A stretch of 64,000 nucleotides of DNA from Pseudescherichia vulneris NBRC 102420 (GCF_000759795.1 NZ_BBMZ01000010.1:62001-126000), one strand, 5' to 3'; shown: positions 49,159 through 62,048, counted from the stretch's first letter. Notes: a model not told the origin generated them from the letters alone. A program made the numbers and translations.

Positions 49159-49914
49159 ATGACAAATCTTGTTTCACTGGAAAATGTATCCGTCTCCTTC
49201 GGTCAACGCCGCGTCCTGTCTGACATTTCGCTGGTGCTGCAGCCTGGAAAAATTTTAACCCTGCTGGGTCCAAACGGCGCAGGAAAATCGACCCTTGTGC
49301 GGGTCGTGCTCGGCCTGGTAGCAGCCGATTCCGGCACAATCAAGCGCGATAAGGCGCTGCGCATTGGTTATGTTCCGCAGAAGCTGCATCTGGACGCCAC
49401 CCTGCCCCTGACCGTCAGCCGTTTTTTGCGCCTGCGTCCGGGGACGCGCAAGGATGATATTCTTCCGGCCCTTAAGCGCGTGCAGGCCGGACACCTGATT
49501 GATGCTCCGATGCAAAAGCTTTCCGGCGGTGAGACCCAGCGCGTGCTGCTGGCCCGCGCCCTGCTTAACGCTCCGCAGCTGCTGGTGTTGGATGAGCCTA
49601 CTCAGGGCGTAGACGTGAACGGCCAGGTGGCGCTGTACGATCTGATTGACCAGCTGCGCCGGGAGCTGAACTGCGCCGTGCTGATGGTTTCTCACGATCT
49701 GCATCTGGTGATGGCGAAAACCGACGAGGTGCTGTGCCTCAACCACCATATCTGCTGCTCCGGCACGCCAGAGGTGGTGGCTATGCATCCGCAGTTTATC
49801 TCAATGTTCGGGCCGCGCGGCGCTGAACAGCTGGGCATCTATCGCCATAACCATAACCATCGCCATGATTTACAGGGCCGTATCGTACTGCGCCGGGGAA
49901 ATGGAAACTCATGA
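49159..49914 (+). CDS. znuC: Zinc ABC transporter ATPase
   Basis: A 251-residue ABC ATPase of E. coli length. Walker A is [13 protein letters not shown], the signature [16 protein letters not shown], Walker [14 protein letters not shown] and the switch His in [11 protein letters not shown] His-rich tail ([11 protein letters not shown]) may sense or bind zinc. It powers uptake through ZnuB. I start at ATG 49159 ([10 protein letters not shown]). The stop overlaps the znuB start by four bases. Confidence 0.97.
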   Translation: MTNLVSLENVSVSFGQRRVLSDISLVLQPGKILTLLGPNGAGKSTLVRVVLGLVAADSGTIKRDKALRIGYVPQKLHLDATLPLTVSRFLRLRPGTRKDDILPALKRVQAGHLIDAPMQKLSGGETQRVLLARALLNAPQLLVLDEPTQGVDVNGQVALYDLIDQLRRELNCAVLMVSHDLHLVMAKTDEVLCLNHHICCSGTPEVVAMHPQFISMFGPRGAEQLGIYRHNHNHRHDLQGRIVLRRGNGNS

Positions 49915-50696
49915 TTGAACTACTTCTGCCCGGCTGGCTGGCCGGGATGATGCTGGCCTGTGCCGCAGGCCCGCTGGGCTCCTTTGTGGTCTGGCGTCGG
50001 ATGTCTTACTTCGGCGACACCCTCGCCCACGCGTCGCTGCTCGGCGTCGCTTTTGGTCTGCTGCTGGACGTCAATCCGTTTTACGCGGTGATTGCGGTGA
50101 CGCTGCTGCTTGCCGGTGGGCTGGTCTGGCTGGAGAAGCGTCCGCACCTGGCGATCGATACCCTGCTGGGCATTATGGCGCACAGCGCTCTGTCGCTGGG
50201 TCTGGTGGTGGTCAGTCTGATGTCGAACATTCGCGTCGACCTAATGGCCTACCTGTTTGGCGATCTGCTGGCGGTGACGCCGGACGATCTGATCATCCTC
50301 GGGGTGGGCGTCGCGATTGTGCTTGGCATCCTGCTCTGGCAGTGGCGCAGCCTGCTGTCGATGACCATCAGTCCGGATCTGGCCTTTGTTGACGGGGTGA
50401 AACTGCAGCGGGTGAAGCTGCTGCTGATGCTGGTAACTGCCCTGACAATTGGCGTAGCGATGAAGTTTGTGGGCGCGTTGATCATCACTTCCCTGCTGAT
50501 CATTCCCGCCGCCACCGCCCGCCGTTTCGCCCGCACGCCGGAGCAGATGGCCGGGGTTGCGGTGGCAGTCGGAATGCTCGCCGTCACCGGGGGACTGACC
50601 TTCTCGGCGTTCTATGACACGCCCGCAGGCCCCTCGGTGGTGCTCTGCGCCGCAGCGCTGTTTATCCTTAGCATGATGAAGAAACCGGCGCAGTAA
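49911..50696 (+). CDS. znuB: Zinc ABC transporter permease
   Basis: A 261-residue integral membrane protein of E. coli ZnuB length, with about eight hydrophobic helices and the ABC-3 family segments [16 protein letters not shown] and DFLIILGVG-like loops. The last helices contain [20 protein letters not shown], typical of metal permeases. It forms the Zn2+ channel. Its ATG overlaps the znuC stop (ATGA), so the two genes are coupled. Confidence 0.96.
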   Translation: MIELLLPGWLAGMMLACAAGPLGSFVVWRRMSYFGDTLAHASLLGVAFGLLLDVNPFYAVIAVTLLLAGGLVWLEKRPHLAIDTLLGIMAHSALSLGLVVVSLMSNIRVDLMAYLFGDLLAVTPDDLIILGVGVAIVLGILLWQWRSLLSMTISPDLAFVDGVKLQRVKLLLMLVTALTIGVAMKFVGALIITSLLIIPAATARRFARTPEQMAGVAVAVGMLAVTGGLTFSAFYDTPAGPSVVLCAAALFILSMMKKPAQ

Positions 50697-50703
50697 TCAT
50701 TTT

Positions 50704-50732
50704 CCCCGGTGGCGCTACGCTTACCGGGGCTA
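50704..50732. repeat. REP-like unit between znuB and ruvB
   Basis: One unit CCCCGGTGGCGCTACGCTTA...GGGGCTAC, nearly identical to the one at 45578. It sits between the convergent znuB and ruvB. Confidence 0.82.
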
Positions 50733-50750
50733 CAAAACCTGCGGCATGCC

Positions 50751-51764
<1,014 letters not shown>

Positions 51765-51769
51765 TTACC

Positions 51770-52381
51770 TCACATCGCGGCGCGAAGCGCTTCACGAATA
51801 AGTGTTTCACTGCTGGCATCCGGGCGTGCCAGTTTACTGACCATGCGGCTGGCTTCCTGAGGCTTGTAGCCCAACGCCACTAGCGCGGCAACCGCTTCCT
51901 GTTCGGCATCGTCCGCCGACGGGCCCACGGGCGAAGTCAGCACCAGATCCGCCGCTGGCGTAAAGAGATCGCCATGCAGACCTTTGAAGCGGTCTTTCAT
52001 CTCAACAATCAGGCGCTCGGCGGTCTTTTTACCGATGCCGGGCAGCTTCACCAACGCGTTGGGATCTTCGCGTTCGACGGCGTTGACAAACTGCTGCGCC
52101 GACATGCCGGAGAGGATCGCCAGCGCCAGCTTTGGCCCAACGCCGTTGGTTTTGATCAGCTCTTTAAACAGGGTGCGTTCCTGTTTGTTGTTAAAGCCGT
52201 ACAGCAGCTGGGCATCTTCACGCACCACGAAGTGGGTGAAGATAATCGCTTCCTGCCCAGCATCCGGTAGCTCATAGAAGCAGGTCATTGGCATATGCAC
52301 TTCATAGCCTACGCCGCCGGTCTCCAGCAGCACCAGCGGGGGTTGTTTCTCGACAATAATGCCTCTGAGTCTGCCTATCAC
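51770..52381 (-). CDS. ruvA: Holliday junction binding protein RuvA
   Basis: A 203-residue protein of E. coli length. The N-terminal OB fold ([20 protein letters not shown]) includes the acidic pin region. Two helix-hairpin-helix motifs follow ([13 protein letters not shown] and [16 protein letters not shown]), and a C-terminal domain ([16 protein letters not shown]) binds RuvB. The start codon is GTG, as in E. coli. It is the first gene of SOS-inducible ruvAB. Confidence 0.97.
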   Translation of the reverse strand: MIGRLRGIIVEKQPPLVLLETGGVGYEVHMPMTCFYELPDAGQEAIIFTHFVVREDAQLLYGFNNKQERTLFKELIKTNGVGPKLALAILSGMSAQQFVNAVEREDPNALVKLPGIGKKTAERLIVEMKDRFKGLHGDLFTPAADLVLTSPVGPSADDAEQEAVAALVALGYKPQEASRMVSKLARPDASSETLIREALRAAM

Positions 52382-52422
52382 GTTTCGCTCCTGCGCTATC
52401 GGCTAAAATTTTCTCTATGATA

Positions 52423-52457
52423 TAAAAAAGGCTGGATACATATCCAGCCTCTTTTTC
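52423..52457. terminator. Hairpin after ruvC, terminator-like on both strands
   Basis: A 10-bp inverted repeat (GGCTGGATAC/GTATCCAGCC around the centre) has A6 on the left and a CTTTTT tract on the right, so on the minus strand it has the form of a ruvC terminator ending in T6. It fully contains the LexA box of ruvAB. Confidence 0.65.
52432..52447. promoter_or_regulatory. LexA box of ruvAB
   Basis: CTGGATACATATCCAG is a perfect palindrome like the known E. coli ruvA SOS box (CTGGATATCTATCCAG). It lies about 50 bp upstream of ruvA. Confidence 0.85.
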
Positions 52458-52459
52458 GA

Positions 52460-52981
52460 TTAACGTAACCGCCCTCGCGCAAGATTGAGCCGCTTTTCAC
52501 TCATTTGCATGGCGTTTTGGCTGACATGACAGTGGGTTATGGCAATCGCCAGCGCATCGGCGGCATCCGCCTGGGGATTAGCGGGAAGTTTGAGCAGGGT
52601 ACGCACCATATGCTGCACCTGACTCTTCTCCGCGCTACCGATGCCGACCACCGTCTGCTTGACCTGGCGAGCGGCATACTCAAAGACCGGCAGGTCCTGA
52701 TTTACCGCCGCAACAATCGCCACCCCGCGCGCCTGCCCGAGCTTAAGCGCCGAGTCGGCGTTTTTCGCCATAAAGACCTGCTCAATAGCGAAAAAGTCGG
52801 GCTGGAACTGGGTGATGATCTCCGACACGCCCGCGTAAATCAGCTTCAGGCGTGAAGGGAGATCGTCAACCTTGGTGCGGATACAGCCGCTGCCAAGATA
52901 GGTAAGCTGTCTGCCGACCTGGCGGATCACGCCGTAGCCGGTGATGCGTGAGCCGGGATCAATACCGAGAATGATTGACAC
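52460..52981 (-). CDS. ruvC: Holliday junction resolvase RuvC
   Basis: A 173-residue RNase-H-fold endonuclease. The four acidic catalytic positions are visible: Asp in [14 protein letters not shown], Glu in [20 protein letters not shown], and two Asp in [16 protein letters not shown]. It cuts Holliday junctions symmetrically at a preferred tetranucleotide. Two adjacent GTG codons could start it. I choose 52981 because it gives the E. coli length and better spacing from AGGAGG. It is likely co-transcribed with yebC upstream. Confidence 0.95.
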   Translation of the reverse strand: MSIILGIDPGSRITGYGVIRQVGRQLTYLGSGCIRTKVDDLPSRLKLIYAGVSEIITQFQPDFFAIEQVFMAKNADSALKLGQARGVAIVAAVNQDLPVFEYAARQVKQTVVGIGSAEKSQVQHMVRTLLKLPANPQADAADALAIAITHCHVSQNAMQMSEKRLNLARGRLR

Positions 52982-53014
52982 CACGCACCTCCTGTTTTAC
53001 GGAGCCAGACGGCC

Positions 53015-53758
53015 TCATTCGAGGGTCGCTGCGACCTCATCAGAGATCTCACCGTTGTGGTAAACCTCCTGCACGTCATCGCAGTCTTCAAGCATGTCGA
53101 TCAGGCGCAGCAGCTTCGGCGCGGTCTCGGCATCCATGTCCGCTTTGGTGGACGGGATCATCGACACTTCAGCGCTGTCCGCTTTCAGGCCAGCAGCTTC
53201 CAGCGCATCGCGTACGGCACCCATCTCTTCCCATGCGGTGTAGACGTCGATTGCGCCGTCGTCATAGGTCACCACGTCTTCCGCACCGGCTTCCAGCGCA
53301 GCTTCCATGATCGCATCTTCGTCGCCCTGCTCGAAGGAGATCACCCCTTTCTTGCTGAACAGGTAGGCAACGGAGCCGTCGGTACCGAGGTTGCCGCCGG
53401 TTTTGGTGAACGCATGGCGAACTTCGGCAACGGTACGGTTACGGTTGTCAGACAGGCACTCGACCATTACCGCCGTGCCGCCAGGGCCATAACCTTCATA
53501 AATGATGGTCTCCATGTTCGCGTCTTCATCGCCGCCCACGCCACGGGCGATGGCGCGGTTCAGGGTATCGCGAGTCATGTTGTTGGAGAGCGCTTTATCG
53601 ATTGCCGCACGCAGACGCGGGTTAGAGCCGGCATCGCCGCCGCCCAGACGCGCTGCCGTTACCAGCTCACGAATAATTTTGGTAAAGATCTTACCGCGTT
53701 TGGCATCCTGTGCCGCTTTGCGGTGTTTGGTGTTGGCCCATTTACTGTGACCTGCCAT
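53015..53758 (-). CDS. yebC: YebC, TACO1-family translation factor
   Basis: A 247-residue protein (246 in E. coli) starting [20 protein letters not shown], the family signature. The rest has [20 protein letters not shown] and [20 protein letters not shown]. The family was long annotated as transcriptional regulators. Recent work links YebC/TACO1 to translation of proline-rich stretches, which I take as the more likely role. It lies between nudB and ruvC. Confidence 0.94.
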   Translation of the reverse strand: MAGHSKWANTKHRKAAQDAKRGKIFTKIIRELVTAARLGGGDAGSNPRLRAAIDKALSNNMTRDTLNRAIARGVGGDEDANMETIIYEGYGPGGTAVMVECLSDNRNRTVAEVRHAFTKTGGNLGTDGSVAYLFSKKGVISFEQGDEDAIMEAALEAGAEDVVTYDDGAIDVYTAWEEMGAVRDALEAAGLKADSAEVSMIPSTKADMDAETAPKLLRLIDMLEDCDDVQEVYHNGEISDEVAATLE

Positions 53759-53782
53759 AAAAAATTCTCCAAAAGCGCCTTC

Positions 53783-54226
53783 TCAGGCGGCGTTAATTAC
53801 AAACTCTTCAATCGCCTGCCGGTTGCTCCACGACTTAGTCAGGGCGGCAGCATCCACCGCGTCGACCCAGCGGTAGGTCAGGTGTTCAGTGAACACGATC
53901 TCCCGCTCGTGAGGCAGCGCAAGACAGAACCACGATTCCGTGTTGCGCTTAATACCCGGCGCATAGCGATGACGTAAATGCATAAAAATTTCAAACTCAA
54001 CCGTGCGCTGACAGTCGATCAAGGTCAGCTGCTCTGCTGCAACGTCAATCGCGACCTCTTCCTTTACTTCACGCGCGGCGGCCTGCGGCGCGGTTTCACC
54101 CTCCTCCAGGCTGCCGGTAACCGACTGCCAGAAATTGGGATCGTCGCGCCGTTGTAGCATCAGCACCCGTTTCGTGTCCTGGGCGTAGATCACGACTAGC
54201 ACGGAAACGGGTTGCTTATAGGTCAT
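53783..54226 (-). CDS. nudB: Dihydroneopterin triphosphate pyrophosphohydrolase
   Basis: A 147-residue Nudix enzyme (150 in E. coli NudB/FolQ). The Nudix box GSLEEGETAPQAAAREVKEE is intact. It removes pyrophosphate from dihydroneopterin triphosphate in folate synthesis. The ATG overlaps the aspS stop by one base (TAATG), so it is translated as part of an aspS-nudB-yebC-ruvC series. Confidence 0.94.
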   Translation of the reverse strand: MTYKQPVSVLVVIYAQDTKRVLMLQRRDDPNFWQSVTGSLEEGETAPQAAAREVKEEVAIDVAAEQLTLIDCQRTVEFEIFMHLRHRYAPGIKRNTESWFCLALPHEREIVFTEHLTYRWVDAVDAAALTKSWSNRQAIEEFVINAA

Positions 54227-55998
54227 TAGTTATTCTCAGCCTTTTTGATCACTTCAATACCCAGCTCGGTCAGCGCGGCCTGGTTGGCGAAGCTTGGCGC
54301 TTCGGTCATCAGGCAGGCAGCGGCGGTGGTTTTCGGGAAAGCGATCACGTCACGGATGTTATCGGTGCCGGTCAGCAGCATGGTCAGACGATCGAGACCG
54401 AAAGCCAGGCCCGCGTGCGGCGGCGTACCGTACTTCAGGGCGTCGAGCAGGAAGCCGAACTTCTCGCGCTGCTCCTGCTCGGTAATGCCGAGGATGCCAA
54501 ACACCGTCTGCTGCATTTCGCCGCGGTGAATACGCACTGAACCACCACCCACTTCATAGCCGTTGATGACCATATCGTAGGCGTTAGCGATAGCGGTTTC
54601 CGGCGCAGCCTTCAGCTCTTCCGCAGTCATGTTGCTCGGCGCGGTGAACGGGTGGTGCATCGCGGTCAGACCGCCTTCGCCGTCCTCTTCGAACATCGGG
54701 AAGTCGATGACCCACAGCGGCGCCCACTTGCTTTCGTCGGTGATGCTCAGATCTTTACCCAGCTTGAGGCGCAGCGCGCCCATCGCGTCGGCAACGACTT
54801 TGCGGTTGTCCGCGCCGAAGAAGATCATGTCGCCATCCTGCGCGCCGGTACGCTCCAGAATCGCTTCGATAATCTCTGCATTCAGGAACTTCGCTACCGG
54901 GCTGGTGATGCCTTCCAGACCTTTTGCACGCTCGGTGACCTTGATGTAGGCCAGCCCTTTCGCGCCGTAGATCTTAATAAAATTGCCGTAGTCGTCAATC
55001 TGCTTACGGCTCAGGGCAGCGCCGCCCGGCACACGCAAGGCAGCCACGCGGCCTTTGGCGTCGTTGGCCGGACCGGCAAACACGGCAAACTCAACGTTTT
55101 TCAGCAGGTCGGCAACGTCCACCAGCTCCATCGGGTTACGCAGGTCTGGTTTGTCAGAGCCGTAGCGGCGCTCGGCCTCGGCAAAGGTCATCACCGGAAA
55201 GTCGCCAAGGTCTACGTTAATGGTGGCCTGCCACAGCTGACGCACCAGCGCTTCCATCACCTCACGCACCTGCGGTGCGGTCATGAAGGAGGTTTCAACG
55301 TCGATCTGGGTAAATTCAGGTTGGCGATCCGCACGCAGGTCTTCATCGCGGAAGCATTTGACGATCTGGTAGTAACGATCAAAGCCGGACATCATCAGCA
55401 GCTGCTTGAACAGCTGTGGGGACTGCGGCAGGGCATAGAATTTGCCTTTGTGCACGCGGCTCGGCACCAGATAGTCACGCGCCCCTTCCGGGGTAGCCTT
55501 GGTCAGCATCGGGGTTTCGATGTCGAGGAAACCGTGGTCGTCCATGAAACGGCGCACGAAGCTGGTGATCTTCGCGCGGGTCTTCAGGCGGTTAGCCATC
55601 TCCGGGCGACGCAGATCCAGATAGCGGTACTTGAGACGCGCCTCTTCGGTATTGACGTGGTTGGAGTCGAGCGGCAGCGAGTCTGAACGGTTGATGATGG
55701 TCAGATCGGAGGCCAGCACTTCAATCTCGCCGGTAGCCATATCGCTGTTGATGTTTTTATCGTCACGGCGGCGCACGGTGCCGGTGACCTGGATGCAGAA
55801 CTCATTACGCAGTTCAGAGGCCAGCTTTAACGCATCTGCGCGATCCGGATCGAAGAACACCTGCACGATACCTTCACGATCGCGCATATCGATAAAGATC
55901 AGGCTGCCGAGATCGCGGCGGCGGTTGACCCAACCACACAGAGTCACCTGCTGCCCCTCGTGGGACAGTCGAAGCTGTCCGCAATATTCTGTACGCAT
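54226..55998 (-). CDS. aspS: Aspartyl-tRNA synthetase
   Basis: A 590-residue class IIb synthetase of E. coli length. The N-terminal OB anticodon-binding domain ([20 protein letters not shown]) is followed by motif 2 ([20 protein letters not shown]). A GAD insertion domain lies about 290-420, and motif 3 is [15 protein letters not shown]. It charges tRNA-Asp. The gene heads the aspS-nudB series; 185 bp upstream lies the AT-rich lipoprotein gene. Confidence 0.97.
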   Translation of the reverse strand: MRTEYCGQLRLSHEGQQVTLCGWVNRRRDLGSLIFIDMRDREGIVQVFFDPDRADALKLASELRNEFCIQVTGTVRRRDDKNINSDMATGEIEVLASDLTIINRSDSLPLDSNHVNTEEARLKYRYLDLRRPEMANRLKTRAKITSFVRRFMDDHGFLDIETPMLTKATPEGARDYLVPSRVHKGKFYALPQSPQLFKQLLMMSGFDRYYQIVKCFRDEDLRADRQPEFTQIDVETSFMTAPQVREVMEALVRQLWQATINVDLGDFPVMTFAEAERRYGSDKPDLRNPMELVDVADLLKNVEFAVFAGPANDAKGRVAALRVPGGAALSRKQIDDYGNFIKIYGAKGLAYIKVTERAKGLEGITSPVAKFLNAEIIEAILERTGAQDGDMIFFGADNRKVVADAMGALRLKLGKDLSITDESKWAPLWVIDFPMFEEDGEGGLTAMHHPFTAPSNMTAEELKAAPETAIANAYDMVINGYEVGGGSVRIHRGEMQQTVFGILGITEQEQREKFGFLLDALKYGTPPHAGLAFGLDRLTMLLTGTDNIRDVIAFPKTTAAACLMTEAPSFANQAALTELGIEVIKKAENN

Positions 55999-56183
55999 GA
56001 GATATCCCTTAACTTAGCCGCAGGCCGTTTGTCGCCTGCCTTGCAGCCACGACGACGCAGCGCGAGCTGAATGTCACAACTGGATGAAAAAAGGGGGCTA
56101 TTATACTGGATATCAGCTTGACACTCAAAGCCAAGATGAGGCGCTACGTCGGCCTGGAGGTCAGTTTTTAGGCGGGCTCCGTC

Positions 56184-56522
56184 CTACTCTCCACTCTTAT
56201 CAACAACAAATGTATAATAATAAACTTTATTATTAAGCGTGTAATTTGCTGCGTAAGCGCTACCCGGATTAAATTCTATGTTAAAACACGTATTGGGATA
56301 AGAGAGATGTACAAAATCACCAAGTAGTAACTGTTCATATCCATTTTCATGAACGGTTAGCGTGTAGCGACTCAAAACATCCTTAGGTTTAACACTAAAG
56401 CAAACGCTATTCGCACTGATGCTTATTGGTTTCCACTCACCTAACTCCGCGCCTTCTCTATGGCTACCGGGGCACCCGGTCAGCAGCAAACACAGTGGAA
56501 ACAGTGCAATGAGCTTTTTCAT
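56184..56522 (-). CDS. Small lipoprotein, possible type VI secretion immunity protein
   Basis: A 112-residue lipoprotein precursor. The signal MKKLIALFPLCLLL ends at the lipobox LTGC, with Cys17 the lipidated residue; Pro at +2 (no Asp) favours outer-membrane sorting. The mature part has two cysteines (NSVCFSVKP and PNTCFNIEF) that may pair, and a beta-rich pattern ending VYYYTFVVDKSGE. The opening CPGSHREG recalls the enterobacterial family annotated as putative T6SS immunity periplasmic lipoproteins; this is from memory and unproven. The gene is markedly AT-richer than its neighbours and absent from K-12 here, suggesting transfer. Confidence 0.75.
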   Translation of the reverse strand: MKKLIALFPLCLLLTGCPGSHREGAELGEWKPISISANSVCFSVKPKDVLSRYTLTVHENGYEQLLLGDFVHLSYPNTCFNIEFNPGSAYAANYTLNNKVYYYTFVVDKSGE

Positions 56523-56808
56523 AGAGGAGCCTTTTTCATTGATTTTATATTAAGAGATCGTCTTCTGCTTGCAGACGCATAATAACATGTTAGTTAAATT
56601 AGAAAATTATCAAGCCAATGAATGTATACATGTTTTAATATACGATTTTATCAATAATTAATTAAAAGTGATTAAGTGATAGCGCTCCTCTACAACCAGA
56701 ATGCTCGCTTTTACTTCTACGCTCACAAAAACTAACAAAATTTGTGCCCCGGATTAACGCCATTTACGCTTACTGTATGGGCAAATGACGTAGATAACAG
56801 GAGCTAAC
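56523..56808. other. AT-rich gap between the lipoprotein gene and yecD
   Basis: These 286 bp are unusually AT-rich (for example around 56580-56670) and hold no gene I can support. They contain the lipoprotein promoter (a TATAAA-like -10 about 25 bp upstream of its start) and the yecD promoter on the other side. The inverted repeat CGTCT...AGACG near 56560 has no U tract. Confidence 0.6.
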
Positions 56809-57375
56809 ATGCCAGAACTTAACGCGAAAACAACTGCCCTTGTGGTTATCGATCTTCAGGAGGGCATTCTGCCGTTTGCCGGTGGCCCGCATACGGCAGA
56901 TGAGGTTGTTGCTCGCGCTGCGCGGCTGGCGGAGACGTTTCGCGCCAAGGGTGCACCGGTGGTCATGGTACGCGTAGGCTGGTCGGCTGATTTCGCCGAG
57001 GCGCTCAAGCAGCCCGTCGATGCCCCCATCGGTGGTCACGCCCTGCCGCCGGAGTGGTGGCACTATCCGGTGGCGCTGGGCAAGCGCGACGGTGATATCG
57101 AAGTGACTAAACGCCAGTGGGGCGCCTTCTATGGCACCGATCTTGAGCTGCAGCTGCGCCGCCGGGGTATCGACACCATCGTGCTGTGCGGGATCTCCAC
57201 CAACATCGGCGTTGAGTCCACCGCCCGCAATGCGTGGGAGCTGGGCTTTAACCTGATTGTGGTGGAAGACGCCTGCAGCGCCGCCAGCAGCGACCAGCAT
57301 CAGGGGAGCTTCACGCATATCTTCCCGCGCATCGGCCGGGTGCGCAGCACCGAAGAGATCCTTACCGCGCTATGA
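56809..57375 (+). CDS. yecD: YecD, isochorismatase-family hydrolase
   Basis: A 188-residue cysteine hydrolase of E. coli YecD length. The Asp of the triad lies in [12 protein letters not shown], the Lys in [12 protein letters not shown], and the Cys in [20 protein letters not shown]. The family includes isochorismatases and nicotinamidases; the true substrate is unknown. The ATG follows AGGAG. The stop overlaps the start of yecE, so they are coupled. Confidence 0.92.
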   Translation: MPELNAKTTALVVIDLQEGILPFAGGPHTADEVVARAARLAETFRAKGAPVVMVRVGWSADFAEALKQPVDAPIGGHALPPEWWHYPVALGKRDGDIEVTKRQWGAFYGTDLELQLRRRGIDTIVLCGISTNIGVESTARNAWELGFNLIVVEDACSAASSDQHQGSFTHIFPRIGRVRSTEEILTAL

Positions 57376-58190
57376 TCTACATTGGCCTGCCGCAGTGGTC
57401 GCACCCGAAATGGGTGCGCCTTGGCATCACCGATCTCGAAGCGTATGCCCGCCACTTCAACTGCGTGGAGGGCAATACCACGCTGTATGCCCTGCCAAAG
57501 GCCGATATCGTGGCGCGCTGGCACGCCCAGACCACCGATTCCTTCCGCTTCTGCTTTAAATTCCCGGCAACCATCTCGCACCAGGCGCGGCTGCGCCAGT
57601 GCGGCGATCTCACCGAGGAGTTTTTTAGCCGTATGGCCCCGCTGGCGGAGCGTATTGGCCAGTACTGGCTCCAGCTGCCCGCCTCGTTTGCGCCGCAGGA
57701 TCTGCCCGCCCTGTGGTCGTTCCTCGACGGCCTACCTGAGGATTTCCGCTACGGGGTAGAGGTGCGCCATCAGGAATTTTTCACCAAGGGCGACGCGGAA
57801 ACGCAGCTTAACCGGGGCCTGCATGCGCGTGGCGTCAACCGGGTGATCCTCGACAGCCGTCCGGTGCACAGCGCCCTTCCCCGCAGCGAAGCGGTGATTG
57901 AAGCCCAGCGCAAGAAGCCCGTGGTGCCAGTCCATGCGGTAGTCACGGCCCAGCATCCAATGGTGCGCTTTATCGGCAGCGATGACATGGCGCAGAACAG
58001 CGCCCTGTTTGCCGTCTGGCTGGAGAAGCTGGCCCTTTGGGAGAAAAGCACCACGCCCTATCTCTTTCTGCATACGCCGGATATTGCCGAAGCCCCGGTA
58101 TTGGTCGATACCCTGTGGGCCGCGCTGCAGCGTGCCGTGCCCTCCATCGGTTCAGCACCGTCAATTCCGCAACAATCCTCTCTTTTCTGA
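57372..58190 (+). CDS. yecE: YecE, DUF72 protein
   Basis: A 272-residue DUF72 protein of E. coli length, a TIM-barrel-like fold of unknown function. It starts [19 protein letters not shown] and has the family pieces [20 protein letters not shown] and [13 protein letters not shown]. No membrane or signal segment is seen. It overlaps yecD by four bases and is followed by yecN after 53 bp. Confidence 0.92.
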   Translation: MIYIGLPQWSHPKWVRLGITDLEAYARHFNCVEGNTTLYALPKADIVARWHAQTTDSFRFCFKFPATISHQARLRQCGDLTEEFFSRMAPLAERIGQYWLQLPASFAPQDLPALWSFLDGLPEDFRYGVEVRHQEFFTKGDAETQLNRGLHARGVNRVILDSRPVHSALPRSEAVIEAQRKKPVVPVHAVVTAQHPMVRFIGSDDMAQNSALFAVWLEKLALWEKSTTPYLFLHTPDIAEAPVLVDTLWAALQRAVPSIGSAPSIPQQSSLF

Positions 58191-58243
58191 ACCAGTCGCG
58201 CTATCATAGAGACGTACCCTTTCTGGGCTTAAATGGAGTTTCT

Positions 58244-60391
<2,148 letters not shown>

Positions 60392-60410
60392 CGCGGTAGT
60401 AAAAACAGTT

Positions 60411-60478
60411 GTAGCCCCGGTAAGCGCAGCGCCACCGGGGAAAACGCCGGGTGTCGGCTACGCCTTACCCGGCCTACG
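60411..60478. repeat. REP-like repeat pair after cmoB
   Basis: GTAGCCCCGGTAAGCGCAGC...CACCGGGG (60411-60440) is followed by an inverted degenerate unit GCCGGGTGTCGGCTACGCCT...CCGGCCTAC (60446-60478). Same families as at 45578 and 38511. Confidence 0.82.
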
Positions 60479-60522
60479 AAACCTCTGCATTTTTCTACAA
60501 TTTTCTGCACTTTTTCCAAAAT

Positions 60523-60627
60523 AGTTCAAGCTGCAACAAGGCGGCAACGCAGCGAGTCGCCGGGAGCTTACATAGGTAAGTGACCGGTGTGAGCGAGGCA
60601 GCCAACACAGTTGCAGTTTGAAATATG
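60523..60627. repeat. ERIC element
   Basis: The core AGTCGCCGGGAGCTTACATA and GGTAAGTGACCGGTGTGAGC match the ERIC1/ERIC2 consensus (variants of GAATCCCCAGGAGCTTACAT and AAGTAAGTGACTGGGGTGAG). It is bounded by AAGCTGCAAC and GTTGCAGTTT inverted ends. With the REP units it fills the 325-bp gap between cmoB and cutC together with the MicL region. Confidence 0.9.
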
Positions 60628-60631
60628 AAGG

Positions 60632-60664
60632 AAAAAAAATGGCCCCTGTTGAAATGGCAGGGGC
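60632..60664 (-). terminator. Terminator of cutC/MicL
   Basis: On the minus strand GGCCCCTG...CAGGGGCC, with a nine-base loop, is followed by AT8. It is the 3' end of the cutC transcript and of the predicted sRNA. Confidence 0.9.
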
Positions 60665-60712
60665 CTGGTACAAAGCAAGCATCATATTGGGCGACATGAT
60701 GTGCGGTAAAAA
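60633..60712 (-). ncRNA. micL: MicL-type small RNA from the cutC 3' region
   Basis: In E. coli the sigma-E-dependent sRNA MicL starts inside cutC and is processed to about 80 nt (MicL-S) at the cutC 3' end, where it represses lpp. Here the cutC 3' region is compact, contains CATCATGTCGCCCAATATGA and GCTTGCTTTGTACCAGG, and ends in a strong terminator at the same place. The 5' end is set by the E. coli length. I did not locate the internal sigma-E promoter. Confidence 0.6.
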
Positions 60713-60716
60713 AGGG

Positions 60717-61463
60717 TCAGAACGCACGATGACGGGCAATCATCGCTTTCATTTCCGCTACAATTTCACCGTCCACGCAATAGCGCAGATACTCATCCGA
60801 CTGCGCATCAGATGACATCGACAATCCCTGTTGACGGTAACGCATGGGCGACGGCGTCCACATTCCTGCGGAGCTGTGTACCTCCTCCACCCCTGCGTCC
60901 AAAAACATATGCAGGTTGCTGACTCGAACGCCAGCACCAGCCATAATGATTGGAACACCGGATCGGTGTTTTAGTTCCGTAATTAATGAAAGTCCTTTTT
61001 CTGCCGACGCTTTTTGCCCCGAGGTGAGGATGCGCGACACGCCTAAATCTCCTAACTTATCAACGGCTTCATGCGGGTTTCTGCACATATCAAAGGCGCG
61101 ATGAAAAGTTACAGCCATCCCCTGTGCAGCCTGCATTATTTGTCGCATGCGGGGGATATCGACGTTGCCCTCCTCATCCAGCACGCCAATAACCACTCCT
61201 GGAAAGCCCAGCGTCTTGATCAGCCTGACGTCGTCCAGCATCGCGCTAAACTCATCGTCGGTGTAGCAGAAGTCACCGCCCCTGGGGCGGACGATGGGAT
61301 GCACGGGGATTGTCACCGTCTCGCGCACCAGCCGCAGGACGCCGTGGGAAGGTGTCAGCCCACCCTCTTTCGGGGCTGCGCAAAGCTCAATGCGGTCCGC
61401 CCCGTTAAGCTGTGCAGTCTCGGCGCTCGCCTGGCTGTAACAGCAGATCTCCAGCAGAGCCAT
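60717..61463 (-). CDS. cutC: CutC family protein
   Basis: A 248-residue TIM-barrel protein of E. coli CutC length. It begins [20 protein letters not shown] and has the family segments [33 protein letters not shown] and [15 protein letters not shown]. It was named for copper tolerance, but in E. coli much of that phenotype comes from MicL, encoded at its 3' end. Enzymatic role unknown. It lies 18 bp after yecM on the same strand. Confidence 0.93.
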   Translation of the reverse strand: MALLEICCYSQASAETAQLNGADRIELCAAPKEGGLTPSHGVLRLVRETVTIPVHPIVRPRGGDFCYTDDEFSAMLDDVRLIKTLGFPGVVIGVLDEEGNVDIPRMRQIMQAAQGMAVTFHRAFDMCRNPHEAVDKLGDLGVSRILTSGQKASAEKGLSLITELKHRSGVPIIMAGAGVRVSNLHMFLDAGVEEVHSSAGMWTPSPMRYRQQGLSMSSDAQSDEYLRYCVDGEIVAEMKAMIARHRAF

Positions 61464-61481
61464 TTTTCTCTCTCCTCTGTT

Positions 61482-62048
61482 CTACGCGCCATTTTCGCTC
61501 GCCACGATCGCTTCGATGGACCACGGGTGAAACTTCACCGTTACCGTGCCATCGGTCACCGCCAGCGTGGGATTGGGCAGGCGCTCGTGCTCCCCTTTTG
61601 GCGAGCTGGTTTTAACAGCAATACCCGGCTGGCTTAGCCCCTCATCGGCCAGCAGCGCTAACGCCCGGGCGTTCAGGGTTTCCGGCTCGCCGGGCAGGAC
61701 GATCTCGATATGTTCCCAGCCTTCGTGGGGATAGCGCTTCTCGCCCGGCCACGGCAGCTCAACCACCGTAAAGGACCAGTGCGCCACCGTCACAGGCTGG
61801 TGCAGCTTAAACAGGCAGATCGGCCGACCATTAATCATGTTCTCCGACAGCAGCGTGCCGCACTGCTCAAAGCCCCGACGCCAGCGCTCGGCGGTGGTAT
61901 TCTGATGGCAGCGCAGCGAAATGTGATCGGCCTCAAGAGGCGCGATATCCAACCCCAGCCGGGTGGCAAGTTCGGTTAACGCTTTTGTAAAGCGCGGGAG
62001 ATCCGCAGAAATATCATGCAATTCGTCAATGGTCTGCCAGTCAGCCAT
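61482..62048 (-). CDS. yecM: YecM, VOC-superfamily protein
   Basis: A 188-residue protein of E. coli YecM length, starting MADWQTIDELHDISADLPRF. The family has a vicinal-oxygen-chelate-like metal-binding fold; visible conserved parts are DHISLRCHQNTTAERW, NGRPICLFKLHQPV and EGWEHIEIVLPG. Function unknown. I start at ATG 62048; a TTG two codons upstream is in frame but unlikely. It is divergent from argS. Confidence 0.9.
   Translation of the reverse strand: MADWQTIDELHDISADLPRFTKALTELATRLGLDIAPLEADHISLRCHQNTTAERWRRGFEQCGTLLSENMINGRPICLFKLHQPVTVAHWSFTVVELPWPGEKRYPHEGWEHIEIVLPGEPETLNARALALLADEGLSQPGIAVKTSSPKGEHERLPNPTLAVTDGTVTVKFHPWSIEAIVASENGA

Noticed and set aside
52984-52984. First of two adjacent GTG codons as ruvC start
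   Set aside because: Only three bases separate it from AGGAGG, and the second GTG gives the usual 173-residue length.
54652-55686. A 344-codon plus-strand frame inside aspS
   Set aside because: It is antisense to an essential conserved gene; composition is typical of a shadow frame.
60490-60716. A mobile element or small gene after cmoB
   Set aside because: The sequence matches the ERIC repeat and the cutC 3' region; no transposase frame or target duplication is seen.
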